A stretch of DNA of 64,000 nt from JABMQB01 sp963666575 (GCA_963666575.2 CAXXYG010000027.1:310001-374000), one strand, 5' to 3'. Counted from the stretch's first letter, positions 1-8,931 are shown. Numbers and translations: made by a program. The notes: generated by a model from the letters alone, not told the origin.

Positions 1-216
1 TCCGGGCTCCTGAGCATATACCTTAGCTTGGCATTCATCGAACGATTGTTTTAAAAAGGCAACTTTTTCGGGTACTACCTTAATTTCGAAACGCATTACA
101 ATCACCATCGAGTCTTTATCACAACTGCAATCGTTGGTTGATGTACTATTTTTGGGGCCACTTGTTCCGCACCCAAATGCTATCAGGGCAATTATACAAA
201 ATAGAAGATTTTTCAT
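1..216 (-). CDS. Small lipoprotein, partial (possible ABM-like domain)
   Basis: The gene runs off the left edge, so only the first 72 residues are visible. It starts at ATG 216-214. Residues 1-16 form a lipoprotein signal ending in AFGC, so Cys16 is the likely lipidation site. A Ser/Thr/Asn-rich linker follows, then a segment reading VIVMRFEIKVVPEKVAFLKQ and ending in QEPG. That pattern resembles the first strand and helix of antibiotic-biosynthesis-monooxygenase (ABM/YgiN-like) domains, which often carry an EPG turn. The domain call is an inference from a short stretch. It lies downstream of the xylose operon terminator and reads the same way, but is probably a separate unit. Confidence 0.6.
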   Translation of the reverse strand, partial: MKNLLFCIIALIAFGCGTSGPKNSTSTNDCSCDKDSMVIVMRFEIKVVPEKVAFLKQSFDECQAKVYAQEPG

Positions 217-353
217 ACACGTTGATTTAAATGGTTAGGTTATATTTATATAAATACAAATATATTCTATTTTACTATAAAAAAATACAAGCAATGAAAA
301 ATTTAAGAATGCATTTATACCATTTATGGCCAGGAAAGAAAAAGATTTTGCAT

Positions 354-396
354 AAAAAAAGGATGGCAGCTTCCACCTAACAGAAGCTAACCATCC
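354..396 (-). terminator. Rho-independent terminator of the xylose operon
   Basis: GGATGG (361-366) pairs with CCATCC (391-396), and an inner AGCTTC/GAAGCT pair extends the stem. On the minus strand the hairpin is followed by seven T (354-360). It lies about 15 nt after the stop of the sugar porter, the last gene of the operon. Confidence 0.85.
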
Positions 397-411
397 ACCT
401 AAACAACTAAC

Positions 412-1790
412 CTATTTTATTAATAACTGTTCCATCTCCTCCAGGGTTTTCCCCTTGGTTTCGGGAACCATTTTCCAAACAAAAAAGAATGACAACAAAC
501 TCATTGCCCCATAAAAGCAGTAAGTTAAACCACCACTAAATTCCATCATAGCCGGGTAAGTCGATGAAATAAAATAGTTGGCCGCCCATTGTGCTGCCAC
601 AGCAATAGCAATGGCCCTGCCTCTGATTTTATTGGGGAATATCTCCGAAATAAGTACCCAACAAATTGGGCCCCACGACATCATAAACGATGCGGTATAA
701 ATAATAATAAATACAAGCGTGCTAATACCAATGATTTTCATAAAGGCCAAAGCCCCTATTGCAAACATACCAATAGCCATACCAATTGACCCCACCATTA
801 ACAATGGTTTACGGCCCCATTTATCAACAGTCATTATAGCCACAACAGTAAAAATCACATTCACCAATCCCATTACCACTGTCTGCATCATCGATGCATC
901 CTTTTCGGCTCCCATACTTTCGAATATGCGGGGAGCATAATACAAGGCTACATTAATACCCACAAACTGCTGGAATACCGAAAGCAGAATACCAATGATG
1001 ATCACTATTTTACCATAAGCAAACAGTTTAGCCGATGATTTCTCGACGGTAATTTTTATTTCCTTAAGGATTTGTTTTGCTACTTCAGCACCATTTATTT
1101 TTGTTAATATTCCAAGCGCCTTTTCATCTTTGCCGGTCATTGCCAAATAACGCGGTGTTTCAGGCACAAAAAACAGAAGAATACCAAAAAGGCCAGCCGG
1201 AATTGCTTCAGAAGTAAACATTTTCCTCCAGCCAATAGTATTTATCCATTCAAGTGATTGCCCATTGGCAATTCCCCAATTCACAAAATAAACCACAAGC
1301 ATCCCAAAAATAATGGTAAACTGGTTAATCGAAACCAATCGCCCTCGAATATCGGCAGGAGCAATTTCACCAATATACATAGGGCAAACAGCCGAAGCAA
1401 GTCCAACTCCAATACCCCCAATTATACGGTAAAAATTGAATACATATAATAAACCCATGGTAGGCTCACCTTTGGTAAAAAAGAGGAATTCGGGATTACC
1501 TGACCCCAGGGCAGATAAAAAAAACAGCACTGCTGCTAAAAACAGTGCCTTCCGACGCCCAAGTTTTAAAGCAATCAAACCCGACAAACTACCTCCAATA
1601 ATACACCCAATAAGTGCACTTGAGATGGTAGCTCCATGAGCCAATGAACCAAGCCCCAATCCATTTATCAAATACGCCTGAATGATTTATCAGCTCCTGA
1701 AATAACAGCTGTGTCGTAACCAAACAAAAGTCCACCTAAGGTAGCAACCAGTGTAATACCTAATATATATAACGAATTCCTGCCTTTCAT
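412..1790 (-). pseudogene. XylE-like MFS sugar porter (xylose/H+ symporter), frameshifted near the N terminus
   Basis: This is a sugar porter of the major facilitator superfamily, expected to import xylose with protons. Family marks are GRR after TM2, PETPRYLA, QQFVGINVALYYAPRI, DKWGRKPLL, the SEIFPNKIRGRA loop and VPETKGKTLEEME at the C terminus. The natural start is ATG 1790, only 4 nt after the xylA stop. That frame encodes TM1 (LVATLGGLLFGYDTAVISG) and then hits TGA after residue 40. The rest of the protein continues in another frame from about 1684, giving IQAYLINGLGLGS. One base appears to be missing around AAATCATTCAGG (1678-1690). Without TM1 the longest intact frame (TTG 1671, 419 codons) should not make a working porter. 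It is either a real lesion or an assembly error. Confidence 0.85.
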
Positions 1791-1794
1791 GATT

Positions 1795-3120
1795 TTATAT
1801 GTACCAATTAATTAATTGCTCCAACATTTCTTGTTTGCCACTAATTTGAGCAGGTTCTCCCACAGCCTTGGCAGTAGCATATAAATCTTCAAGAGTCATT
1901 TTACCAGCTTCAAATTCAGCACCTTTGCCGGCATCAAATGAGGCATAACGGTTTTTCCTGATTTTTAGGTAATCCGATTCATTTAATATTTTATCAGCAA
2001 CAACTAAAGCCCTTGCAAAAACATCCATACCCGACACATGCGAAATAAAGATGTCTTCCAGATCGGTTGAATTACGGCGGGTTTTAGCATCAAAATTGAT
2101 ACCTCCGTTGGTAAATCCACCAGCCTGAATAATTTCCAACATGGCTTCGGTTACTTCGTAAATATTGGTAGGGAATTCATCTGTATCCCAACCATTCTGG
2201 TAATCGCCTTTATTGGCATCAATGGAACCTAAAAAACCTGCATCGCCTGCTACTCTTAACTCATGAGCAAAAGTATGCCCGGCTAATGTGGCATGGTTTA
2301 CTTCAATATTGATTTTAAAATCTTTGTCTAAACCAAACTCTTTTAAGAAACCAATCACTGTCGATGAGTCAAAATCGTACTGGTGTTTGGTTGGCTCCAT
2401 AGGTTTTGGTTCGATGAGGAACGTACCTTTAAACCCTTGTTTGCGTGCATAGTCGCGTGCCACAGTTAAAAACTGGCCAAGGTGTTCCAGTTCCCGTTTC
2501 ATTTCGGTATTGTGAAGGCTCATATAGCCCTCGCGGCCTCCCCAGAACACATAATTTGTGCCACCCAAAGCAATTGTAGCATCCATGGCATTTTTAATCT
2601 GTACCGAAGCATTTGCCAGCACATTAAAATCGGGATTGGTAGCAGCGCCGTTCATATACCGCGGGTCGGAAAATACATTGGCTGTTCCCCACAACAATTT
2701 AACACCCGAAGCAGCCTGACGTTCTTTTGCCCAATCGACAGCTTTTACCAAACGCTTTTCAATCTCAAACACAGAACCATCGCCTACCACATCGGTATCG
2801 TGAAAACAATAATATGGGATACCCATCTTGGTAATAAACTCAAAAGCAGCATCCATTTTTTCTTTGGCTGAATCCATTGGGTCCGAAGCACCGTCCCAAG
2901 GGAAGTTTTTTGTGCCCGGCCCAAATGGATCGCCACCAGCTCCGCAGAAGGTATGCCAATAAGCGACAGCAAAACGCAAATACTCTTTCATTGTTTTGCC
3001 ACCTACTATTTTATTTTCGTCGTACCACTTAAATGCTAACGGATTTCGTGACTCCGGGCCTTCATATTTAATTTGGCCTATGCCTGGAAAATATTCCTTG
3101 CTTCCCTTTAATACATTCAT
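1795..3120 (-). CDS. xylA: Xylose isomerase (class II)
   Basis: XylA converts D-xylose to D-xylulose in the cytoplasm. The 441 residues are the usual length of the class II enzyme. Catalytic and metal residues are all present with a constant offset of +5 from E. coli: His107 and Asp110 in CFHDTD, Glu237 and Lys239 in IEPKP, Glu273 and His276 in EVNHA, Asp301 in SIDAN, Asp312 and Asp314 in WDTDEFP, and Asp344 in NFDAK. It lies between a Gfo/Idh oxidoreductase (28-nt gap) and the sugar porter (4-nt gap), all on one strand with xylulokinase upstream, so it belongs to a xylose catabolic operon. Confidence 0.98.
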   Translation of the reverse strand: MNVLKGSKEYFPGIGQIKYEGPESRNPLAFKWYDENKIVGGKTMKEYLRFAVAYWHTFCGAGGDPFGPGTKNFPWDGASDPMDSAKEKMDAAFEFITKMGIPYYCFHDTDVVGDGSVFEIEKRLVKAVDWAKERQAASGVKLLWGTANVFSDPRYMNGAATNPDFNVLANASVQIKNAMDATIALGGTNYVFWGGREGYMSLHNTEMKRELEHLGQFLTVARDYARKQGFKGTFLIEPKPMEPTKHQYDFDSSTVIGFLKEFGLDKDFKINIEVNHATLAGHTFAHELRVAGDAGFLGSIDANKGDYQNGWDTDEFPTNIYEVTEAMLEIIQAGGFTNGGINFDAKTRRNSTDLEDIFISHVSGMDVFARALVVADKILNESDYLKIRKNRYASFDAGKGAEFEAGKMTLEDLYATAKAVGEPAQISGKQEMLEQLINWYI

Positions 3121-3148
3121 ATTTAATAATTTTAGTTTTCCTGTTTAT

Positions 3149-4504
3149 TTATTTCCAAAGTTTCTCACCATAAGCCCACCCTTTTCGTACAGGCTCCTTT
3201 ATATAAACATCCAAATCAGGACGATTTGTTACTTTCATATTTTTTGCATCATAATCAAGGTGCCCGCCAAATCGTTGCCCCAGGACTCCCACCATTGCCA
3301 TCTCGGTTAAACTGGCTGAATAATCAAAATTAGACCCTGGCAATGTATCTGCTTTTATGGCATCAATCCATTCCTGTACTGGTTGCTCTTCACCTACCCG
3401 CGGTATTGTTTTCTCAGGGGCATTTTTCAGGAAATCCTGCCAATCGGGTTCACTCATTAATAAACGAGGGTCATTGGGCCTGCCTCCTGTATATAACGAC
3501 ATTTTATCGCCGACCATAATCATTCCCGTTGAAGGTAATTTTTTAAGTTTCCATTCAGGCCTCAATTCTGGTGTTTTAATTCCCTCGTACCATTTCATTG
3601 TCACTGGTGCTTTATTTCCACGGGCACCAAATTGCCAGGTAACTTCCGATTCTTCAGCAACAAAACTGTGGTCGGGTACCGGATTTGGTACATTTACATC
3701 AACGGTTTTTGGCATTCCTAAATCCAAAGCCCAGAAAGGGGCATCAAGTGTATGGCATGCCCAGTCGCCTAATTTCCCATTTCCAAAATCAAAAAAACCT
3801 CTCCATGTTGTTGGAGCATATATTGAATTATAATCGTGTTCAACAGCAGGGCCTGTCCATAAATCCCAATCAATGTTTGCCGGCACTTCCTGTTTTTGTG
3901 GTGGAAAAGAAGTTGGTTTTTCAAAATAATAATCTCTTTCAAAATCAATTTTCCCTTGCCAGGCAATTACTTCTTTTACCTCACCTAAAATTCCTGCTTC
4001 GTACCATTCTTTAACAAGCCTGATTCCGTTAGTTGTATGCCCCTGATTACCCATTTGCGATACAACTTTGTAATATTTTGCTGCCTTCTGTAATGTGCGC
4101 AATTGCCAGATATTGTGAGCAAGTGGTTTTTCAACCAACACATGTTTGCCCAGTTCCATAGCACACATAGCTGCCGGGAAGTGAGTATGATCGGGAGTAG
4201 CGATTATAACTGCATCAATTTCATTGGCCATTTCATCAAACATTATTCTAAAGTCAGAATACTTTTTAGCTTTTGGGCGTTCAGTAAAAGCTTTAGCCGC
4301 AGCTATTGTATCAACATCGCACATGGCAACTAAACTTTCTTCAGGAACTTTGTCCCAACTTGCTTTTCCCCGTCCACCTGCTCCTATTACAGCGAACCTC
4401 AATTTTGAACTTGGCGCATTGCTAATATATCCGGGAATAAATAATGTTCCTAAACCCATCGCAGACGATGAGCGCAGAAATGAACGGCGTGATAAATTTT
4501 TCAT
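3149..4504 (-). CDS. Tat-exported Gfo/Idh/MocA-family oxidoreductase
   Basis: This 451-residue protein is a predicted NAD(P)-dependent sugar or polyol oxidoreductase exported by the twin-arginine pathway. The N terminus carries SRRSFLRSS followed by a hydrophobic stretch to about residue 30. The Rossmann motif GAGGRG is at residues 41-46 and the family motif EKPLAH at 125-130. The C-terminal half has WTGPA and WRGFFDFGNGKLGDWACH, typical of the Bacteroidota exported subgroup (a glycosidase-like or dehydrogenase group with tightly bound cofactor). It sits inside the xylose operon between xylulokinase and xylA. That suggests action on a xylose-containing or related sugar in the periplasm, but the substrate cannot be read from sequence. 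Confidence 0.9.
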   Translation of the reverse strand: MKNLSRRSFLRSSSAMGLGTLFIPGYISNAPSSKLRFAVIGAGGRGKASWDKVPEESLVAMCDVDTIAAAKAFTERPKAKKYSDFRIMFDEMANEIDAVIIATPDHTHFPAAMCAMELGKHVLVEKPLAHNIWQLRTLQKAAKYYKVVSQMGNQGHTTNGIRLVKEWYEAGILGEVKEVIAWQGKIDFERDYYFEKPTSFPPQKQEVPANIDWDLWTGPAVEHDYNSIYAPTTWRGFFDFGNGKLGDWACHTLDAPFWALDLGMPKTVDVNVPNPVPDHSFVAEESEVTWQFGARGNKAPVTMKWYEGIKTPELRPEWKLKKLPSTGMIMVGDKMSLYTGGRPNDPRLLMSEPDWQDFLKNAPEKTIPRVGEEQPVQEWIDAIKADTLPGSNFDYSASLTEMAMVGVLGQRFGGHLDYDAKNMKVTNRPDLDVYIKEPVRKGWAYGEKLWK

Positions 4505-4548
4505 TATTAAAATGGTTTATATGGTTTAATATGGTTTCTCAACAAAAA

Positions 4549-6033
4549 TTATAAAAGTGTTTTATCCAGTTCATTCTTCCAACGGCTGTAAGCCTCCTTA
4601 TATTCAGATTTTTTTGATTCATCAGGCACTACCACTTGCAGTTTTTTAAGGGTGTTAAATGCTTCACCTGCATTGGTATAAAAGTGTGAACCTATTCCTG
4701 CTCCCCTTGCAGCACCTACTGAGCCATCAGTGTCAAAAAGTTCGATTGTTGCACCGGTTATTCCAGCCAAAGTTTCCCTGAAAACAGGACTTAAGAACAT
4801 GTTGGCTTTTCCAGCTCTGATAACTTTTGCTTCAATACCAATTGTTTTCATAATATCCATTCCATATTTAAATGAAAACACAATACCTTCCTGCGCAGCC
4901 CTAAAAACATGGGTTTTATCATGTCTGTTAAAACTTAAACCAGCCATTAAAGCTCCGGGATTCTGATTATTAAGTACACGCTCAGCACCATTCCCAAAAG
5001 GCAAAATACTTAATCCATCAGATCCAATAGGAATTTTAGCCGCAGCATCATTCATTTGTTCATAGGTAAGATTATTGCCCATGTTTTTATTCAACCATGA
5101 GTTTAAAATCCCGGTACCATTAATACACAACAAAACACCCAATCGGGTTTGTTTTTCTGAATGATTTACATGCGCAAACGTATTTACCCGTGAAAAAGGA
5201 TCGTATTTTACTTCTTCGCTGACACCATATACGACACCGGAAGTACCGGCAGTTGTTGCAATCTCTCCCGGATTTAAAACGTTAAGAGAAAGGGCATTGT
5301 TAGGTTGATCACCAGCCCTGTATGTAATTTTTATTCCCTCTTTTAATCCTAATTCATTCGCGGCTTTTGCCGAAACCTGGCCCTGATTCCCAAATGTTGG
5401 AACAATGTCCGGAATCAATGATTTTTCGAAACCATAATACCCTAACAGCTCTTCCGAAACAGTATTTTTTTGAAAGTCCCATAAAATACCTTCTGAGAGA
5501 CCACTTGCTGTAGTAGTAATTTCGCCTGTCATTTTCATGGCAATAAAGTCGCCCGGCAGCATTACTTTATAAATCTTCTCAAAAAGTGCAGGTTCATTGT
5601 TTTTGACCCATTTTAATTTGGAAGCTGTAAAATTACCCGGAGAGTTTAATAAATTTGAAAGGCAACTTTCACTCCCCATATCTTCAAAAGCTTTATTCCC
5701 TATTTCAGTTGCCCGGCTGTCGCACCATATAATGGATGGCCTTAACACTTCCTGATTTTTATCGACGGCTACCAGCCCATGCATTTGATAAGAGATTCCA
5801 ATTGAATCAATTGTAGCCACGTCAATTTTTGCCTGTGTCAACACATCGTTAAGAGCCAATTTCAGATTTTCCCACCATAACTCAGGTTCCTGTTCTGCCC
5901 ATCCAGGTTGAATGGCATTAATCGCCATTTCTTGTTTTGGGTAAAATGAACTTGCAAGGCAAATCCCACTTTCCCCATTTATCAACGAAACTTTTACTGA
6001 TGAGCTTCCAATATCAAATCCTAATAAGTGCAT
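4549..6033 (-). CDS. xylB: Xylulokinase (FGGY family)
   Basis: Xylulokinase phosphorylates D-xylulose to D-xylulose 5-phosphate, which enters the pentose phosphate pathway. The chosen start is ATG 6033, giving 494 residues that open MHLLGFDIGSSSVKVS, the phosphate-1 motif. An upstream in-frame start at 6120 would put the promoter inside the gene and is rejected. Other marks are MHGLVAVD, WCDSRA, AGDQPNNA with the likely catalytic Asp, GTSGVVYG, NGTGILNSWL and the C-terminal helix AAQEGIVFSFKYGMD. It is the first gene of the operon xylulokinase, oxidoreductase, xylA, porter. A strong promoter and a candidate operator shared with the regulator gene lie just upstream. Confidence 0.95.
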   Translation of the reverse strand: MHLLGFDIGSSSVKVSLINGESGICLASSFYPKQEMAINAIQPGWAEQEPELWWENLKLALNDVLTQAKIDVATIDSIGISYQMHGLVAVDKNQEVLRPSIIWCDSRATEIGNKAFEDMGSESCLSNLLNSPGNFTASKLKWVKNNEPALFEKIYKVMLPGDFIAMKMTGEITTTASGLSEGILWDFQKNTVSEELLGYYGFEKSLIPDIVPTFGNQGQVSAKAANELGLKEGIKITYRAGDQPNNALSLNVLNPGEIATTAGTSGVVYGVSEEVKYDPFSRVNTFAHVNHSEKQTRLGVLLCINGTGILNSWLNKNMGNNLTYEQMNDAAAKIPIGSDGLSILPFGNGAERVLNNQNPGALMAGLSFNRHDKTHVFRAAQEGIVFSFKYGMDIMKTIGIEAKVIRAGKANMFLSPVFRETLAGITGATIELFDTDGSVGAARGAGIGSHFYTNAGEAFNTLKKLQVVVPDESKKSEYKEAYSRWKNELDKTLL

Positions 6034-6071
6034 GAATATTACTGTTATATTATTGTAATTGGCGTAAGCCG

Positions 6072-6122
6072 TTCTGTTCTGTTGCGTTTGCAAAAATAGA
6101 GTTAATAATGAACCCGTCAAAA
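6072..6122 (-). promoter_or_regulatory. Promoter and candidate operator of the xylose operon
   Basis: Read on the minus strand: -33 TTTTG (6122-6118), a 19-nt spacer, and -7 TATTTTTG (6098-6091), matching the Bacteroidota consensus TTTG N19-21 TAnnTTTG. AACAGAACAGAA (6083-6072) starts 7 nt after the -7 box, where it would overlap the transcription start. The same 12-mer lies just after the -7 box of the regulator gene, so it is probably the regulator's binding site. Confidence 0.8.
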
Positions 6123-6146
6123 CAGATAAAAGTGTTTTAAAACATG

Positions 6147-7142
6147 TTAAAATGACGATCTCAATTTAATGGTAGTCGGGACAGTCAATTTTACCGGATT
6201 ACCTGTATTTACAAAATCAGCAGCATTTTGCCCCATTTTCTCAAAATCGGTTGAAATAACAGTAATCCCATTCTTAACATACTTTTTCATGGGAGTATCG
6301 TTGTATGAAATAACACCTACATCTTTTCCGGGTTCCAATCCTTTTTCGTGGCATTGATCAAGAAACCTTGCTAAAGTACGGTCACTGACCAAAAAATAAA
6401 GGTCGCCCTTTTCGATATTAAACTGTTTCAGATCATAGATTACTTTGTGTGCAATAGAATTTGTTTTGCAAAATTCTTCAAAATAATCGATAGCTACTTT
6501 AGGATGGTATGTAAATGATGGATAAAAAAAGATAAATTTTTTATACTTTTTAACCTTTTCCAGATTTTGTTGCAGGCATTCATAAACGGGTTCACCAAAA
6601 TCCTGCGATACGTATGAATGAGTTGGAGAAGAATGAATCCGCCAATCGATAATCAATAATTTATCGACAGGTATTTTGTCAATAATTTTCGGAACTTTTG
6701 CATGGTCAAAGTTCATGATAATGTATTTGCTGTACTTGCCAATACTATCGTTAATTATTCGCTTAAATACTCTGATATTGTAATGGTGAAAATTTAAATC
6801 GACATTAATATTATTTTTTAATTGATCCTTAAACGATCCATAAACAACTTCTTTGTATGCTTTAAATGTATCTAAAAAAAGAAAAACTTTTGAGATCTTA
6901 TTAGCAATAAAATACCCACGGTTGGGAACAGATTCAACAATACCTCTTTGTTTTAATTCGGCATAGGCTTTAAAAACAGTATCGCGCGATAAATTACATT
7001 CTTTCATTAACTGATTGACCGAAGGGAGCATTTCACCAACTTTCAACTGGTTTGTATTTATTGAATCGATTATTGATTCGACCAATTGCTGGAATTTTAG
7101 CACATTCGAACCTGCATCAATATTTATTTTAAATCTTTTCAT
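6147..7142 (-). CDS. GntR-family regulator with LacI-type sugar-binding domain, candidate xylose regulator
   Basis: The 331-residue protein joins an N-terminal GntR winged helix (residues about 10-77, with KVGEMLPSVNQLMKECNLSR and VESVPNRGYF) to a C-terminal periplasmic-binding-protein-like domain (about 85-331). The C-terminal domain ends with GVISYNDTPMKKYV and a VISTDFEKMGQ segment as in LacI/XylR effector domains. In the Bacteroidota, such GntR-LacI hybrids control sugar catabolism. It lies directly upstream of xylulokinase on the same strand, with the operon's own promoter between them. Its promoter carries the same AACAGAACAGAA motif as the operon, suggesting autoregulation and a role as the xylose repressor or activator. 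The effector is inferred from context. Confidence 0.88.
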   Translation of the reverse strand: MKRFKINIDAGSNVLKFQQLVESIIDSINTNQLKVGEMLPSVNQLMKECNLSRDTVFKAYAELKQRGIVESVPNRGYFIANKISKVFLFLDTFKAYKEVVYGSFKDQLKNNINVDLNFHHYNIRVFKRIINDSIGKYSKYIIMNFDHAKVPKIIDKIPVDKLLIIDWRIHSSPTHSYVSQDFGEPVYECLQQNLEKVKKYKKFIFFYPSFTYHPKVAIDYFEEFCKTNSIAHKVIYDLKQFNIEKGDLYFLVSDRTLARFLDQCHEKGLEPGKDVGVISYNDTPMKKYVKNGITVISTDFEKMGQNAADFVNTGNPVKLTVPTTIKLRSSF

Positions 7143-7156
7143 ATAAAAAATTGCTA

Positions 7157-7179
7157 TTCTGTTCTGTTTTTCAAAATTA
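7157..7179 (-). promoter_or_regulatory. Promoter -7 box and candidate operator of the GntR regulator
   Basis: On the minus strand a -7 element TAATTTTG (7179-7172) is followed within 3 nt by AACAGAACAGAA (7168-7157), the same 12-mer as in the xylose operon promoter. No clean TTTG -33 box is seen at the right distance. The repeated position relative to -7 supports operator function. Confidence 0.65.
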
Positions 7180-7279
7180 ACACTTTTGTTGGCATAAATT
7201 TATACTTCTTCATATTTATGGTATTTTAGGAGATGTTACCCTGCATTAAACTAAATAAACCATAAGTTTTTATACTTTA

Positions 7280-7309
7280 TTGAAATAAAAATCTTCAGAA
7301 TTATTTTTG
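7280..7309 (+). promoter_or_regulatory. Promoter of the nitroreductase gene
   Basis: TTG (7280-7282), a 19-nt spacer and TATTTTTG (7302-7309) match the Bacteroidota housekeeping promoter. The start codon lies 41 nt downstream. Confidence 0.6.
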
Positions 7310-7349
7310 AAGCGTATCTTTAAAACATCAAAATTCAAAAACCAAAAAA

Positions 7350-7922
7350 ATGATACGCGATTTAATAATCAAAAACAGGAGCTACCGCCGTTTCGTCCAG
7401 AATCATAAAATCCCAACCGAAGTTATAAAAGAATGGATTGAACTGGCACGTTTTTCAGCGTCAGGACGGAATAGCCAGCCATTAAAATACGTCATCAGTA
7501 ATACTGAAGAAACAAATGCAAAAATATTTACAACCCTGGGTTGGGCAGGTTATTTAACCAGTTGGCATGGCCCCGAAGAAGGAGAAAGGCCAGCAGCGTA
7601 TATTATTATTGGCCACGATAAATCCATATCGCCCAATTATTTTTGCGATGATGGAATTGCAGCCCAAAGCATATTATTAGGAGCCGTTGAAAGTGGTTTT
7701 GGCGGTTGTATGATTGCATCATTCAATAAAGCCAAAGTGGCTAAAATTATCGAATCGCCTGAAAATATTGAAGTCCTGATGCTAATCGCCTTAGGAAAAC
7801 CAGCCGAAAAAGTTGTTATTGAAGAAATAAAAGACAATGATATTAAATATTGGCGCGACGGCAACAATATACATCATGTACCCAAAAGGCCGCTTGATGA
7901 GTTGATATTAAAAACACTTTAA
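7350..7922 (+). CDS. Nitroreductase-family flavoprotein
   Basis: A 190-residue FMN-dependent oxidoreductase of the nitroreductase superfamily, cytoplasmic, normally a homodimer using NAD(P)H. The N terminus has NRSYRRF, which contacts the FMN phosphate, then ARFSASGRNSQP, the conserved flavin-binding stretch. Further on are CDDGIAAQSILLGAVESGFGGC, the helix over the flavin, and LMLIALGKPAE. The C terminus (KYWRDGNNIHHVPKRPLDEL) is typical of a Bacteroidota subgroup of unknown substrate. It stands alone between divergent and convergent neighbours, with its own promoter and a downstream hairpin. The physiological electron acceptor is unknown. Confidence 0.9.
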   Translation: MIRDLIIKNRSYRRFVQNHKIPTEVIKEWIELARFSASGRNSQPLKYVISNTEETNAKIFTTLGWAGYLTSWHGPEEGERPAAYIIIGHDKSISPNYFCDDGIAAQSILLGAVESGFGGCMIASFNKAKVAKIIESPENIEVLMLIALGKPAEKVVIEEIKDNDIKYWRDGNNIHHVPKRPLDELILKTL

Positions 7923-7928
7923 AACAAA

Positions 7929-7956
7929 AAGGGATGATTTATACTAACCATCCCTT
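7929..7956 (-). terminator. Terminator between nitroreductase and proline dehydrogenase
   Basis: AAGGGATG (7929-7936) pairs with CATCCCTT (7949-7956). On the minus strand the stem runs into TTTTTGTTTT, so it should stop proline dehydrogenase transcription. It may work weakly on the plus strand too, since the two genes converge here. Confidence 0.8.
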
Positions 7957-7974
7957 AACTTAATTATTAACTTC

Positions 7975-8886
7975 CTATCCCCTAATAAAAAGTGCCTTAA
8001 TAATAACCATTGCCATCATTGGATTTTCTTTTAAGCGCCGCGTTGAATAACCAAACCATTCCTTACCAAAAGGTACATAAATTCGCATTGTATGGTTTTT
8101 TTCGACAATTGATTTTCGCAATTCAGGAGTTACTCCAAATAGCATCTGAAATTCGTATAGATTTTTGGATATTTTGTACTTTTCAAGAAGATTAAATGCC
8201 CCTTCAACTAATACCTTATCGTGCGTTGCAATTGATGCGTATAATTTGTTTTGCAAAATAAATTCAAGACATTTTAAAAAATGAACTTGAACCTCTTTAA
8301 ATTTTTTAAATGCTATTTTCTCAGGTTCGATATAAATGCCTTTGCACAGCCGTACATTTATTGGATTACCAGTTGTATTAATTTTACTCAGATAGATGAG
8401 GTCATCAAGCGTCCGTCGCATATAAGCCTGGAGAACTATTCCCACATTTGCTGGAAATTCTTCACGCAACCTAGTAAAAATATCCAGGGTTAAATCCACA
8501 CATTGTGAATCCTCCATATCTATTTGAACAAAACAATTTTTGCCGCTGGCAAATTTTACAATATCCCTGATATAACTATAACAAACCTCATTATCTATTA
8601 ATAATCCAAACATAGTTGGCTTAAGCGAAAAACTCCCTTTAATATTTTTTGCAGAAAATTTTGTGACAATGTCTAAATATTGGTTTCGATTGTCTTCAGC
8701 TTCCGAAATTGTTTTAATAAATTCACCCAACAAATCAACCGTCACCAAAATTCCTTCTTCGTTAAACTTTTCTGATACTTTTAATCCATCTTCGATGGTT
8801 TCGCCAGCAATATATCTTTTCGAAAAAATCCACACCATTTTTTTAGGCATAAAAGGAAGCAAAATAGTTATCAGTTTATTAAACAT
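7975..8886 (-). CDS. Proline dehydrogenase (monofunctional, FAD-dependent)
   Basis: A 303-residue single-domain proline dehydrogenase, oxidising L-proline to pyrroline-5-carboxylate and passing electrons to quinone. The TIM-barrel motifs are present in order: QIDMEDS, VLQAYMRRT, VRLCKGIYIEP, ASIATHD, FQMLFGV and the proline-binding helix YSTRRLKENP near the C terminus. The P5C dehydrogenase domain found in PutA fusions is absent, as is usual in the Bacteroidota. An insertion sequence sits 45 bp upstream of the start codon and reads in the same direction, so the natural promoter may have been displaced. Confidence 0.93.
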   Translation of the reverse strand: MFNKLITILLPFMPKKMVWIFSKRYIAGETIEDGLKVSEKFNEEGILVTVDLLGEFIKTISEAEDNRNQYLDIVTKFSAKNIKGSFSLKPTMFGLLIDNEVCYSYIRDIVKFASGKNCFVQIDMEDSQCVDLTLDIFTRLREEFPANVGIVLQAYMRRTLDDLIYLSKINTTGNPINVRLCKGIYIEPEKIAFKKFKEVQVHFLKCLEFILQNKLYASIATHDKVLVEGAFNLLEKYKISKNLYEFQMLFGVTPELRKSIVEKNHTMRIYVPFGKEWFGYSTRRLKENPMMAMVIIKALFIRG

Positions 8887-8922
8887 TGTGTATTCCTGCT
8901 AATAGTTAATTTTTCATTTATT

Positions 8923-8931
8923 ATTTGAAGT
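8923..8931 (+). repeat. Left target-site duplication of the IS4-family element
   Basis: The 9-mer ATTTGAAGT here is repeated exactly at 10224-10232, immediately outside the other end of the insertion sequence. A 9-bp duplication fits the IS4 family. Confidence 0.85.

Noticed and set aside
2482..2871. 129-codon frame antisense to xylA
   Set aside because: All catalytic residues of xylose isomerase are on the other strand, so this frame is a shadow.
3357..3833. 158-codon frame antisense to the Gfo/Idh oxidoreductase gene
   Set aside because: The sense strand encodes a full-length protein with Tat signal and Rossmann motifs; the antisense frame has no domain.
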